DNA from: Ahaetulla prasina
Lineage: Eukaryota > Chordata > Lepidosauria > Squamata > Colubridae
DNA length: 64,000 nt
Direction of reading: 5' to 3'
Assembly: GCF_028640845.1 (NCBI RefSeq)
Contig: NC_080539.1
Coordinates: 106,666,554-106,730,553, forward strand
Below the pieces are notes generated by a model. That model made no database searches. It saw nothing but the letters and a program-made list of their open reading frames with translations, and was not told where the DNA came from. This document shows, piece after piece, positions 22,566-34,722 of the stretch. Each line of letters opens with the position of its first letter. Within the stretch, counting starts at the first letter, position 1. The translations under genes and the position numbers were made by a program.

Positions 22566-23255
22566 CAACTTGCCAGACTAGACATAAAAGGGATGATTGA
22601 TACTTAACCAACTTTAGATGGAATTACTATTGTAAGTAGCCTGTATTGCGCCTGTTCATGGCTTCAATTTAAACTTTCATCCAAAGGTCTCATCTGTGAA
22701 GACTCTCCTTTATCACATTCTCAGTTATCTTCTCAAAGTGTGCCTCATACTGGAGGTATCAGAGCTATTCGTCCTCAATGTAACATCATTTGCCATAGGT
22801 CATAAAATTGACTTTGTCTCAGGATTATTTTTCCAACTGAAAACCTTTCCATATGGATGGAAAGTAGAGTCTAGGTGATGGGATAAGTGTTGCAGAATTT
22901 GCAAGAATTGCAGGCTTGGTATTGCAATCAAAGTCCTGCCTCTTTTGTACATGCTCACAGGTAAAAGGGGTTGGGATTCAGTTGTGAAATGGAGAATGCC
23001 AGATTACAGATTCTCTCCTCCCCACCCTGCCCCTTGTTGATGCCCATGGGTAGAAAGGGGTTTTTCCCCCCCAATGCAAATTGACTAGACTAAATTAGAT
23101 CAGGCCATCATTCTGACAACGATAGGCAGAGAAAGCAAGCATAGCAGTGGAGAGGCAAGAAGTGACACATAAGTTGAACCTTCTTACTTCTTTCTCTCTA
23201 TAGTTTTCTGATCAAATAGCTGGTTCAGACTACGGTATAGTATTAGCCTTTCAAG
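22566..23255. other. Intergenic stretch without recognised features
   Basis: Nothing is identified apart from a short duplication of 'cttgccatggccaa'-type text towards its right edge (about 23270-23330). Confidence 0.35.
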
Positions 23256-23332
23256 ATGGGAATGGGAGAACTTGCCACAGCCAATTCATCATGGCCAACT
23301 CACTGTGGGACGACTTGCCATGGCCAATTCGC

Positions 23333-23669
23333 CAGTGGTGGGATTCAATTTTTTTTTACTACTGGTTCTGTGGGCGTGGCTTGGTGGGGATGGCATGGCT
23401 TGGTGGGCATGGCAGAGGAAGGATACTGCAAAATCTCCATTCCCACCCCACTTCAGGGGAAGGATACTGTAAAATCTCCATTCCTTCCCCATTCCTTGGG
23501 AAGGTTACTGCAAAATCCCCCTTTCCTCCCAATCAGATGAGACTCAGGAGGGAGAGAATAGATGGGGGTGGGGCCAGTCAGAGTTAGTATTTACTGGTTC
23601 TCTGAACTACTCAACATTTCTGCTACCGGTTCTCCAGAACTGATCATAACCTGCTGAATATCACCTCTG
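23333..23669. mobile_element. hAT-like MITE, family 1, copy C (inverted)
   Basis: It begins CAGTGGTGGGATTCAATTTTT and ends CTGAATATCACCTCTG, so it lies in the opposite orientation to copies A and B. Flanking 8-mers caattcgc and caaccctc match at 5 of 8 positions. The interior has three tandem units of the 'tactgcaaaatctccattcc' phrase. The 'tctccagaac' and 'taccggttc' blocks near the right end match the other copies. Confidence 0.75.
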
Positions 23670-23825
23670 CAACCCTCCGTGGGAAAACTCACCAAGGGAC
23701 AATTTTAACAATTCTATTTAATTATTTAAAATAAATAAAATTATTTTAATTTTTTCCATTTTTGCCTCTCCACTGCTATGCTTGCTTTCTCTGCCCATCA
23801 TTGTCTCTCCTTTTCCATTCTTTCT

Positions 23826-24093
23826 TTAATGACTATTCCACCAATTCTTTGATATTATTAGATATTCTCTTGTCCTGCGGTGAGTTGGCTGTGGCAAATT
23901 GTCATAGACTCCTTTGAGGTAGTCCAGGTCAGAGGCATAACCACGAGTACTCCCCCCCCTTTCCTTTCTCTCCAGAAAACTAGAGAGGGTCCCTTCTGAA
24001 ATGCTTTCCCCACTTCCTCTCCTGTGAGCTTTTATATGCCAGTTGTCCAGTCTGCAGCTCCTCCTCATGTCTCCTAAGGTTATTCCCACATAC
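23826..24093 (-). mobile_element. LTR-like fragment with a TATA box
   Basis: Read on the minus strand: 'gggaataaccttaggagacatgagg', then a TATA-like 'atataaaag' (complement at about 24029-24038), 'ctcacaggagaggaag' and 'gggaccctctctagtttt'. The same order occurs at 17476-17645. An 87-codon open frame covers it but is unlike any known protein. No paired ends or target duplication were found. Confidence 0.4.
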
Positions 24094-27000
24094 TATTACA
24101 TCTAGCTTGGGAGGGGGCAGGAGCAGGAGTTACAGGCATTTGAGTCTCAGGTGGTGTCCCTGCTTCCGTACTTATAGGAGCAGATGTCAGTGGTTGGCTT
24201 GGTGGGGGGCCGGACCTGTCACCGCCTTCAATTTACACTTTCAAGTGCCACTCTTGCTTGTTCTTCAAAGAAAAACAATTTTAAACGATACTTTTAAGAG
24301 TGTGGGCCCCATATTTCTCTTCATGGCTTAGGATACAATAGACTTTTATCTTTTTTCAATTAAGGAGACGTGCTGTACATATTACCATCCACCTTTCATC
24401 CAAGCAATAAATGTTAAATGCTCACAGATGATTTAATGAAGCTATTTAAATATGCAGCTTCCAAACCAAGCTAATGTGCAGACATTGATTAGACAGTAGG
24501 TAATAGCATTAATGCAAGCAGAAAGAAAATTAAAATGACCTGGAGGTGGGAAGCATTACCCTACGGGGCTTCTACCTCAAAAATACACTTCTGCTTAGTT
24601 AGATTTGATGCCATCCAGAAATATATTGCTGTTGAAGGCCCAACCCGTTAGCTGAAAGAATGGGCTAGCCATTATGATCATTATAAATGGCAGTAGAACT
24701 GAGTTAGTACATCCTTGGATGTTAGCGCCTTCCTGCTAATGACTTTCACATCTCCACTGAGGTATTACTAATTCAGTACCGGTAAGGCTGGACAGGTGCC
24801 TATTAATATGGAACTGGAATCCTCTACTTTTCAGGAACAGGGAAGAAATTTTACCGAAGTCCCAACGAGTTAATCATTCAGAGAAAAGACAATGGGGTGA
24901 TTGGCAGACTTGAAGGAAAATGTTGATGTTCTCTTATGTATTCCCGATAAAATTATGCTTGCTTGTTCCTTCTAAATACCTCTAACATTAATTTATGTAT
25001 TTATACAGTATATAATTCCCTTGAACCTGGGACCCATGACATAAATCAAAATAACGGACAACATAAATACTTGTTAAAGTCATATTTTAGCTGCCATTCC
25101 ACCAAACTGCAGCAGAGTGTGTTGGAAACCAATGTTTGCCTCCAGAAAAAGGTTCTCAGAGGTGCAGTTGTTTTAAGTTCCTCTTTTCTCTAAATAGATT
25201 ATTTTGAGAACTTTATGAATTTGTGCCACAGTTAGTTTTTCTTCCTTCCCTCCCATGCCCTTTTTATTCTATGGAAACACAAAAATGCAGTTATTAAAAT
25301 CCAAACTGTTGTGTCATTGCCAAAATAAAAAAAAATGGAAAAAAAATAGAAAGCAGAAGCAAACAAAAGCTAAAAAATTCTAGTTCAAGATCCTGACCAT
25401 TAATCCCATTTGGTAATAGACACCCCCAGATTGAACGAACTGTTTAAACTTTTTATGGAACTACAGTTTAATTTTTGGCGCTGAAGGCTGTAAGGAAGCA
25501 ATGTCCCTCAAAAGCTTGCTTAAAGCTCATAAATTCCTCTTTGTCAAAGCATAAGTGAAAAGCATGACGGAGCAAGGAGACAGCATTGTTGTTTAAACCA
25601 ACATTGCTGACAGCTAGACTGTTTACTCTCTGCCGAGGTTTTTCTTTTCTCTTTATACAAGCCTGTGTCAGTGGGTCACATTTTCAGCCAAGACAAATGG
25701 CTTTAAAAACATGAGAAGTATCAGAACGGAGTCAAAATCTGTGCATGCAATGGAAGGAATGTTAGATACCAAGTTTCTCCGACTATTAAGACAACTGGTT
25801 AAGGAAAAACGGGGAAGAAGAGACCTGCAAAATGCTTCCTTCTCTATTTGGTTTTTGTCTTGTCCAGGAAAACATCTTGCTAGTGACAATATGCTTGGGA
25901 GGCTTAATTGAGAGAAGGGGCTCATAGCTCCAGTTGTTTATAACACGGTGTTAATTAAACCTGCTGAGGCTAGTGTCATTAAAATCATTAAAAGCCATTA
26001 TAGCATCAGAGTGAAAGAGGAACTGGCTTGCATGTCTCCTATGCATCTTCAGAGCTTCACAATCTTTAAGGGCAAAAGTTGCTGCTGCTTCATGGGTCAG
26101 TGTTGGAGAACATTCTTCCCATTCTTTCTGAGATTTTCTAAACCCTAGGGAAAATAGAAATGTGGAGAAAACACATAAGCTCTGTTGACTCAACTGCAAG
26201 TGCAAATCTTGCCAAGAAGTACGCTGTTGAGAAGTAATTGCTTTGCTCTTCTATGGTTCAAACATAGCAATGGCTTGGTTAACTACGAATTACTATGCTT
26301 AGTACCATAGGAGGTATTGTGCTATTCAGTTTGAAAATTGGTATGAGAAATGACATTTTGGAAGGCCCATCAGGTAAAATGAAACTGAATTAATTCTTAA
26401 CTGATGTGTGACAAATCCCCATTTTAATATAAGTGGATTATGTTGATTTCTTTAAGGCCGCAGGCAACCTTAACCTGCCAGATGTTGGACTGCATCAATA
26501 ATTATCCCACATCCATGACTTAAGAGTTTTGTAATATCAAAAGGAAATGTATTTTACTAAATACATTTTTGCAGGGGAGTTCATAATTGTAGATGGTAAA
26601 GTTAAACAACTTTGTGTTAAAATTCTATGCAATTGAATTTGTTTTATTCTCCCAACTTCACATCAATTTATGTCATCATTTTGGGTGATATGATACATGA
26701 TTTATTATTTTAATCCTTTAGGTATGTGAAAAGCAAATAGCTATCCATGTATATCTATATACTTACACATTTATACTAAGCAGAAAATAAATGTTGAATA
26801 TTGGGCTAGTATTCAAAGATTTTGCAAAAGAGCATAGATGTAAATGCTATGGGGGATAAGTCACCTTGAACAGAGAATTATTTTTTAAAATAAATATGAT
26901 ATAAATAATTTTAAAGTATAAATGGAATGAAAGAATGAATGAGATTAATCCAGGTGGACTTGGGGATTTCCCCAACAATTTGGCAGGCACCTTTATCCAC

Positions 27001-27095
27001 ATCTAGTAGATTTTTGGACTATGAAGGGAGCAGGGCACAGGATGAAATTGTTGTAGAAGCTGGGAAGTTGAGCTTCAGCCATTCCAGAGTGGGGT
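24094..27095. other. Intergenic stretch, mostly unannotated
   Basis: No gene is recognised. About 26870-26910 ends 'aaataaatatgatataaata', like a decayed LINE tail. Overlapping open frames at 25.7-26.2 kb on both strands show no protein family features. Confidence 0.4.
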
Positions 27096-27260
27096 GATTC
27101 ATTCCCTGGCTCTAGGTCCTTTCTTACTTAACATCTATTTGATACTTACTTGTCAGTCAGAGGTGAGGTACCATATATCAGTATGCTGAAGATCTGTTTA
27201 TCTGTTAACTGTTTATTAGTCAACTTGTTTATTGCCATCCTAGCCAATCTGTGGATGCTA
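27096..27260 (+). pseudogene. Decayed LINE reverse transcriptase fragment
   Basis: Phrases encoding 'GSRSFLT*HLF' and 'YISMLK' resemble the GSVLSPLLFNIY and YADD regions of CR1/L2-type reverse transcriptases. It is heavily mutated and short. Confidence 0.4.
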
Positions 27261-27510
27261 TGGAAGTTCAGATTGGTGTCCAGAAGTGAAAGGAACCTGT
27301 GTGAGGAGAAATGAGTTCAAATAATTCCTACCAAGAAAGAATTGTAAGACTCCAGCAGTATGATAGGGTTGCATTCCAACCCCCGCCCCCTGCTTCCAAT
27401 GCTTGTCTGTGACTTGAGCATCGGCGACTGATTGGTGCAAGCTATGTACCTTTGCCCAGCCCCAATTGCTGTGTCACTTATGGCCTGTTTTGGACCAAGA
27501 TGTTCAAGGG

Positions 27511-27514
27511 ATAT

Positions 27515-27557
<43 letters not shown>

Positions 27558-28527
27558 GTCACAACAATATATGTAGGTATCATACAAAAAGATTATATAG
27601 TGTATAAACATATATGAGTAAATATAAGGAGGTATAAGCATATATATAGGAAGAAAAAAAAATAGGACAGGAACGGTAGGCACGTTTGTGCTCTTATGCA
27701 CACCCCTTATTGGTCCTCTTAGGAATGGGGTGAGGTCAATAGTAGAAAGTTTTTGGATAAAACTTTTAGGATTATGGGAAGAGACCACAGAGTCAGGTAA
27801 AGTATTCCAAGCACTGATGATTCTGTTACAGAAGTCATATTTTCTGCAATCTAGATTAAAGCGGTTGACATTAAGTTTAAATCTATTAGTTGCTCTAGTA
27901 TTATTGCAATTAAAGCTGAAGTAGTCTTTAACAGGAAGGACATTACAATAGATGATTCTGTGAGTTAAGCTTAGGTCTTGCCGAAGGCGACGGAGTTCCA
28001 AGTTTTCTAAGCCTAGGATTTCGAGTCTGGTGGGATAGGGTATTCTATTGTTTCCAGAGGAATGGAGAACTCTTCTTGTAAAATATTTCTGGACACGTTC
28101 AATTGTATTGATGTCAGAGATGTGGTGAGGGTTCCAAACAGGCGAGCTGTATTCTAGAATTGGTCTAGCAAATGTTTTATATGCTCTGGTTAGTAGTGTG
28201 GTGTTTTTGGAAAAGAAGCTACGCAAAATTAGGTTTACAACTCTTAGAACTTTTTTTGCTATGTAGTTGCAGTGGGCTTTGGCACTTAGATCATTTGACA
28301 TGAAAACTCCAAGGTCTTTAACGGGATGGGGGTCGTCTGTAAGGTAATTTCCATCTAGTATGTACTTAGTTTTTGGGTTCTTTTTTCCTATATGTAAGAC
28401 TGAGCATTTGCTGGTTGAAATTTGGAGCTGCCAATTTTTAGACCAAGCAGTTAGATGATCAAGGTCGTTTTGAATGATAGAAGTATTGTCTGTGATGTTA
28501 AATAGTTTGACATATAATCTGATCCCC
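27511..28527 (-). mobile_element. 5'-truncated non-LTR retrotransposon, 324-codon open RT C-terminal half
   Basis: On the minus strand an uninterrupted frame of 324 codons starts at the truncated 5' end and covers the part of the reverse transcriptase after the YADD box. It contains DHLTAWSKNWQLQIS, KCSVLHIG (the usual motif D/E neighbourhood), VKDLGVFMSNDLSAKAHC, and the thumb-like RPILEYSSPVWNPH plus ERVQKYFTRRV. The start site reported as ATG is only the first Met after truncation. The 3' UTR ends in an ATTT/TAAA microsatellite (27511-27557). The family is CR1-superfamily, possibly Rex1-like. The open frame suggests a fairly recent insertion. Confidence 0.75.
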
Positions 28528-28870
28528 ATAGAACTGGACTATTTCGCCCTATTCTACATAGGACTATCATTGAATTCAAAATGGAAACTACAACTGATCC
28601 AAAATTTGGAGCTAGGGAAATTTGCGATTGTAGAATTATATCTATTCTTAGATCTACAGGCTACCAATACTCTACATATAATTCAAATATGCTGGTTGTG
28701 GCTATTTCTAAACTGTGGCACCAGGATATATCCAGAATTGCCTTGCCCATCAAAAAAGCCCTATGGAGAATCCTGCGTCCTCCTGCACCCATCAGAGATT
28801 GGTGTGGTTCAGACAAAATGTCAAGCCCTTTTAATAAGACTCACTGCCTCATCTCCTTCACCTTAGGAAT
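28528..28870 (+). pseudogene. LINE RT C-terminal fragment, plus strand
   Basis: The plus frame reads LDYFALFYIGLSLNSKWKLQ then LIQN, matching the common CR1/L2-type LINE segment LDYCNALYxGLPxKxxxKLQLxQN. Decayed text in another frame follows (DISRIALPIKKALWRI). It abuts the opposite-strand LINE at about 28527, so two elements meet here. Confidence 0.6.
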
Positions 28871-29400
28871 ATAGCAAGTCTTCCTTTTATTCAGAAAAAC
28901 ACTGATTATTTTTTGATGCGTGCCAGTGTGTTCACAGTGAAAAAAGTGTCAGTAAAGGATATCTTATTTATTGCCTGGATTTCAAGATACCAGAGCCCAG
29001 AAAGGGCAGCTTATAAAATGTGGGTCATTATTATATTAAAATTAATTTTAATATAATTTTCCCTTTCGAATTTTGGGAATCATTTCGAATCCTAGCCATT
29101 GGGATGATGCCCCGGAACAAATAAAAACGAAAAAATATTAAGTGAGCTAACAAATCGTTCTACTTGGTCCCCCATTCGGTGCAAGTATCTCACATGGCTG
29201 CGTTTCTAGTCATCCCGAGGGCGATGCATATGGGACGCGACGGATGACATAAGAGACATTAAAAGCTCCTGACCTCAGTCATCGCGCTGCATCCCTGATT
29301 TATCTCCCGCCTAAAATTGCAACAAACGATTTGGCAGGAAAAAAAGGAACCACTGAAACATTTTAAATCGCCAATTCACTTAGGGCATCTTATCCTCCCA
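28871..29400. other. Upstream flank of EPB41L2 CpG island
   Basis: No element is recognised. GC content starts to rise near 29.2 kb. Confidence 0.4.
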
Positions 29401-30545
29401 CCTCCCACTCCCTTTGCATCTCTCGTCCCCAGAGCAGAAAACATTAACGCGAAGACAGCGCGCTCCCCGCGGGCCCGAAGGCGCGGTTCTTCAAACTTCA
29501 AGTCTGGCGATTGCTGGGGCGTGGCTAGAAAAAGCAGGAGGGAGTCAGGCAACTCGCCGTGCTTGTGATTGACGGGCCAGGGGAAAAAAAACAAAACCAA
29601 GAGGACATAGTCCAGAGCTGTCCCAGGCCTTTGATTGGCTTAGAGGCGCAAAGGGGGCGTGGTTCCAGGCGGAGGCAGTTTAGGGCTGGGGTGGGGCTGA
29701 CGGCCTCGGCCAGGGAATTTCAATTTTGAGTCAGACTGAGGGAGACGGTGCGTGGGGACGAGCTGGAGATAGGCAGGTAGGGAGCGCTCAGCGCGCGTAG
29801 CCGGGAGCGAGTTGTGCCTGTTGGCGGGCTGAGCGCGCGGCTCGGCATCAGGCGCCTTCTTCTCTCCCCTTGGGGGCTCGGAGCGGGGGAAGCGTGTGAG
29901 GCAGGCAGCGGGGCACCGAGCGAGCGGGAGAGGCGGAGCGCAGAAGGCGCTGGGCTTCCCCTTCCTTCTTCGGGAGCAGGAGGTGAGTGGAAGTCTGTCG
30001 GCTCTGGGCAGCGGTTATTGCCTCTGTCGGGAGGTGCGGCTCCTGATCATTTTCAGTCCCAGACTTAGATCGGCTCGGTGGGGCATGTGGGCAGCGCTGC
30101 TTCTTGCTCTGCTCTGCTTTCCGCCTCCCCCCACCCCGTTCCCCCCCCCCTCCCCCCTCCGGTCGCCTCTTCGTCCTGTGGGCCAGATCGGTGATGTAGT
30201 TCGAATCGGTGGCGCCTCCGCCTCCGCCTCCGCGAAAGTCCGCCTGTCGGGCTGAGGGAGAGGAAGAGTGGGGGCTGCAGCAGTTCCGCCAGGAAGGCGC
30301 TTGTCCGCTCGGCCTCGGGGAAATCCGTTTCTCTCTTTTCGTGGGATGGAAGAAGGGGATGCGGTCTAGGGACGGGGTAAGGGACGGACGGACGGACGGA
30401 CGACGAGGCCGCAACTTTCGGGCCGAGCCGGGTCCGAGCTCTTGACGAGTTGTTCGGTGGAGTGAGATGTAGAGATGCGCCGACGGCCGGGAGACGTTTC
30501 TTTCGAGCTGAGGTTGGGATCGGCGCCTTCAGTGCCAGTTGCAAA
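29400..30545 (+). promoter_or_regulatory. CpG island and promoter region of EPB41L2
   Basis: About 1.1 kb are rich in GC and CpG. Likely promoter elements on the approach to exon 1 are an inverted CCAAT box (ttgattggct, about 29631-29640), a GC/KLF-type box (gggggcgtgg, about 29652-29661) and an AP-1-like tgagtca (about 29727-29733). No TATA box is seen, as usual for a housekeeping-type promoter. Transcription probably starts at about 29.70-29.77 kb and runs to the right. The island continues about 550 bp into intron 1 and ends at the purine tract. Confidence 0.8.
29740..29982 (+). other. EPB41L2 exon 1, non-coding (start approximate)
   Basis: A strong donor, AG|GTGAGTGG, lies at 29982/29983 within the CpG island. 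It is the best candidate for the 5' UTR exon that joins to the acceptor at 55573. The exon's left edge is a guess from promoter motifs. In other vertebrates EPB41L2 also has a non-coding first exon and the ATG in exon 2. The intron to the first coding exon would be 25,591 bp. Confidence 0.6.
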
Positions 30546-30548
30546 AAA

Positions 30549-30579
<31 letters not shown>

Positions 30580-30705
30580 AAGAAAGAGAGGGAGAGAGAA
30601 AGAAAAAGAAGGAGGAAGAGAGAAAAAAGAAAGGAAAGAAAAAGAGAGAGGAAGAGAGAAAGAAAAAGAGAAGGAGGGAGAAAGAAAGAAAGAAAGAAAG
30701 AATCT
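30546..30705. repeat. GA-rich polypurine tract
   Basis: About 155 bases are almost exclusively A and G, made of GA, GAAA and GGAA units, on the EPB41L2 sense strand just downstream of the CpG island. Such tracts can form triplex (H-DNA) structures. Open frames through it (poly Arg/Lys/Glu on one strand, poly Ser/Phe/Leu on the other) are artefacts. Confidence 0.95.
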
Positions 30706-30795
30706 CCTGCGCCGTCGGAAACTTCCTTTAGTTAAGCTGCATCCTGACGCTGGTGTTTGTTGAACTCTCCCTCCTTTTTTACACCTTGCCGCCGT

Positions 30796-30837
30796 ATGTG
30801 TGTGTGTGTGTTGTGTGTGTGCGTGTGTGTGTGTGTT
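30796..30837. repeat. (GT)n microsatellite
   Basis: An alternating GT run of about 40 bases with two interruptions, 90 bp downstream of the purine tract in EPB41L2 intron 1. Confidence 0.9.
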
Positions 30838-32655
30838 GAATACCCAAAGTGCACCCTGGGGCGAGTGTGAGAATGAGCAACGCCGACACTTTTTTGGAAG
30901 TTCGCCCACAAAATCTCGGGGCCGTAACTTATTAGGGAAGCCGATGCAAGTGGGAAAGGGGGAAGATCTGTCAACTCTGTTTTTACACGTTGGAGACAGC
31001 TGCTGTGGTTCGTTTTGGGGGGAAAAAACACTGGGCAAGATCACCATAAAAAAAGTGTTTAAGAGGGAAGGCGGGAGTTATTATGAATGCAGCTAAGGTA
31101 GGAATCTTATCAAAGTTATTGAAAAATGATGGTGATTATTCTAACAGTTTTGGAAAATATTGCAGTATTTGTGAGGATTATATCCCATCTAGTCTGCATC
31201 AGCCCAAGACAGTGGTCAGTAGGTAGTGCTCTCTCCTCCCAGAAACCCTATGAGGTAAATTGGACTGAAAAAAAATTATCCAGAATGCTTTGGGTGAAGA
31301 TGTGCTTGAATTTAGGCCACTCCAATTCTACATCTACCATCTTCACAATTATGCATCAGTGATTCTCTTTAAAAATCTAAAACCCACAATAGCACTCTTA
31401 TAATGATATTTTAAAACAAAAATTGTAAGCTTTTTCTTTTTGTTCCGTTAATCTAAATATTGAGAGGGTGGCATTATACAACAAGTTTCATTGAGGATTT
31501 TTCTATTGAACATTGATAGGACAGAAGAAGAAAAAAACTTATCCTTCTCCCCAAAGTAGTGGCGCTTGTAAAATCCTAAATTTAATTTATGAAATTTAAA
31601 AATGAATATTAGGACAGATCTGGTATTAGATTATGCTAACATAAGTCTGAATCGGTATGAGGACATGTACATACAGAAATGATCACTAGGATTATATGCA
31701 CAATCTCTGCATTAAAGATTAAAGTGATAATTCTGGTTTAGGGTAGGTAAGATAGAGAATATAGGGTAGGTGAGATGGAGATGACTGAAGTCACCAAGAG
31801 TTGGGCTTAATCTGATGAAGATATTAGCTTCATACTTTGAAGAGTGAAGACCTATGAATATTATGTCCCATCTTTTAATTTTACCTAACTAATTGTTTTT
31901 TATTCCTGCGAGATATTCCAGGCTAGGATATTGTATGGTATGAGAAAATGGAATGGATGGAATAGGAAAGCTGTGACTTGTTTATTTTATAATGTTATGG
32001 GGAAGCATTGTTTCTGGATAGCTTGTTGATGAAAATGAGAGAAAGTGGCTAGGGAACTATTAAGGATGGTGGAAATATAGATAATAACTTTCTTTTATTT
32101 CAACAGAGCTCTGTCTAGATTGGCTTCAGTTTTGAATCTCAAAGGATTAACTAAACTAATATCTTTCTATTGTGACATACTCTAACAGGTTCAAAAGTAT
32201 GATACAAAGGATTTTGTCTTTATTAGCTTTCCTTAATGTTTTCCTTCTTTGCTTTTTTCAGCATACTTTGAAAACATTTCTCTCTCTTTAACCAATCTTC
32301 TGTCCTGGAAAAGGCCCAATGTACATATCTTATATGTTATATAAGAATGGTACAGATGTGGCTTGAATACTATCTATATTTCTTTGCCATACCCTTTTTT
32401 CTGAATTTTTGTTCATCTTGTCTAATGAAAAGTTTTTGAAACCTTGATCATAGAATTGCTTTCTAAACTTTCAATTATTTTAATGAATATAGTATATTAT
32501 CTCAGTATAGTTTATTTAGTGGTTTGAAATTTAGTTCAAGCTGTTGATCAGTTTTTGGAATAAGCTTAGAACATACTAGAAATAAAACTACAGTCTTAAG
32601 TAAAATGCTTTCAAAGTTGTTTTGGGGTGAAATGATTTGATTATTATATTGATTA
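30838..32655. other. EPB41L2 intron 1, no features seen
   Basis: AT-rich intronic sequence without a recognisable element. Confidence 0.45.
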
Positions 32656-32662
32656 TTCAAGG

Positions 32663-32981
32663 CAGGGGTGAAATCCAGCAGATTCTGACAGGTTCTAGAG
32701 AACCGGTAGCAGAAATTTTGAGCAGTTCGGAAAACCAGCAGCAGAAATTTTGAGTAGTTTGGAGAACGGGTAAATACCACCTCTGGCTGGCCCCAGTGTG
32801 GGGTGGGAATGGAGATTTTGCAATATCCTTCCCCCAGGACTGGGAAGAGAATGGGGATTTTGCAGTATCCTTCTCCTGGAGCGGGGTGGGAATGGAGATT
32901 TGGCAGTATCTTTCCCCTGCCTCTGCTACCAAGCCACGCCCACAGAACCGGTAGTAAAAAATAAATTGGATTTCACCACTT
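32663..32981. mobile_element. hAT-like MITE, family 1, copy D
   Basis: It begins CAGGGGTGAAATCCAGCAG and ends GGATTTCACCACTT. It has three tandem internal 'aatggagattttgca'-type units and a duplicated 'gcagaaattttgag(t/c)agtt' block near its left end (about 32709-32760). No convincing 8-bp flanking duplication was found, so the right edge may have been altered. Confidence 0.7.
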
Positions 32982-34720
32982 AACATAAGCAACTTATGCA
33001 GCAATAATTTTGAGCAATTTTGTCCCTTCTCCTGGGAATTGGTTGAAATTTAGTAAACATACAGTACAAAGACGTAACTAGATAATAGAACAGAGAAAAA
33101 TTGAGAAGTATATTTCAGTTAATGTAGGTTTTATAATAATATTTCCAAATTACTGAAAAGTTAATGATGTCCAGATGTAGCATGAGCTCTTGTACATGTA
33201 AACAGCAAAAACACCGCTAATTTTTAATCTCTCATTTCTATGAATTATTTCTAAATTTTATAGTACTGAATTTCCTTCAAGATCTGCAACGTATTGATTA
33301 CCGTATGTGCCATCAAGTCAGTGTCAACTCTTTCTGACCACATAGATTTTCTCCTTGATGATTGGTCCCTGACTTTATTCTTCCGGTCCTCTACCAGTAT
33401 CTTCAACAGAGCCACTAAAACATTCTTCCAGATCTACAGATGGGGGTGGGGAGGGGTTGGTTATGATTGGACTATCAAAAGTATTTGGAGTAAATTACCT
33501 GATTTGGGATGTATGATTGCTTGCCAGGTTAGGAAAAGTAAACATATTACCTTCCATTGTTTGAAGAGGAGGAATAACAGGCTTCCTTTTGAGACTGTTT
33601 ACTTTAATTGTCTTGCTTTCCCTGTTTATACACAAAGACAATGAAAAGTGTAATGAGCAAAAAAGGATGCCTGCCTTATGAGCATACGTGTAGAATTATA
33701 GGTGTAATTATAGGTGTAATTCTGAAATAAACATTTTTGTTCTTTTTATTCAGTTTTACTGAAGTGGCATGTTTCTTTTAAAACCCAAGGGAAAGTTCGG
33801 TTCTTTTATGCTTTAGGAAACGTGTCTTTGATTCTTCTAGTTTGAGAAGAAAACGGCTAACATTCATGTGCTGAGAACCACAGAATGCCATCTTGCAAAA
33901 CTAGATGGGCCTTTTTACTTCAGCACATGGAATGTAGTCTGTTCTGATATTAGTGGTGTCTTATTATTAATAAGTGGTGTCTTATTATTAAGACATTATT
34001 AATGAAGATCTACCTTTTCATAAGAACTTCTCTATATGAATGTTGCATGAATAGTTTCCTTTTTTTTGTTTTCCTTCCCATCTTTTAAAAATAAATGCTA
34101 TTTTTATTCTACTTTAGCTTACTGTATTAAAAGTAAAGATTCAGGTTGAGCTTGATCCTGGGTGACTGCATGGGCAAATCTATGTCATTTTCTTGGCAGT
34201 CATTGAAAGTGTTTTGTTATTGTCTTTTCCCAGGATGCTGATTAGTTTTCCTAGCCTAATTTAGTGGTCTTTCAATGTCATCCAGAATTATCTAGTTGCT
34301 GCAACCTATCTGGCCATATTGTATTGTTATATTTTAATTTTCCTATTATAAAACATTCTGACATTTGCAAAAAAAAAGAAAAAGAAATTCTAGAAATCTA
34401 CTCTTTGCTATCTAATTCTGTTATATAGTATAATAAAAACGTATTTACATTGTTAACATTATTTGTGTTAATATTATTTTTCTATTTAGCAAACCGAGAT
34501 TAATTTAATCTGGCCTTTCCAGGATTTAATTTTTCTCAATGTATACCCTTTGAAGTGCCTTAGAATTTTTACTTGTTTTTTAAACTTGTTTCTTCACTTT
34601 TACATGCATGTTATGAGACTTGTTTATTAGATTTATATTTCACATTTCGTCCAAAAATTCAAGGCAGCATACATGACACTTGACCTGTAACTCTTGACTT
34701 TCAAGAAGATAAAACTAGAA
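32982..34720. other. EPB41L2 intron 1, few features
   Basis: Around 33300-33370 'gtgccatcaagtcagtgtcaactctttctgaccacatagat' resembles the 3' end of an old vertebrate SINE/LINE. Decayed LINE-tail-like text lies at about 34620-34690. A small direct duplication 'taagtggtgtcttattatta' occurs at about 33971-34000. Nothing else is recognised. Confidence 0.4.
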
Positions 34721-34722
34721 TA

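Noticed and set aside
30450..31047. Arg/Lys/Glu-rich and Ser/Phe/Leu-rich frames on both strands
   Set aside because: They are translations of the GA purine tract and GT repeat.
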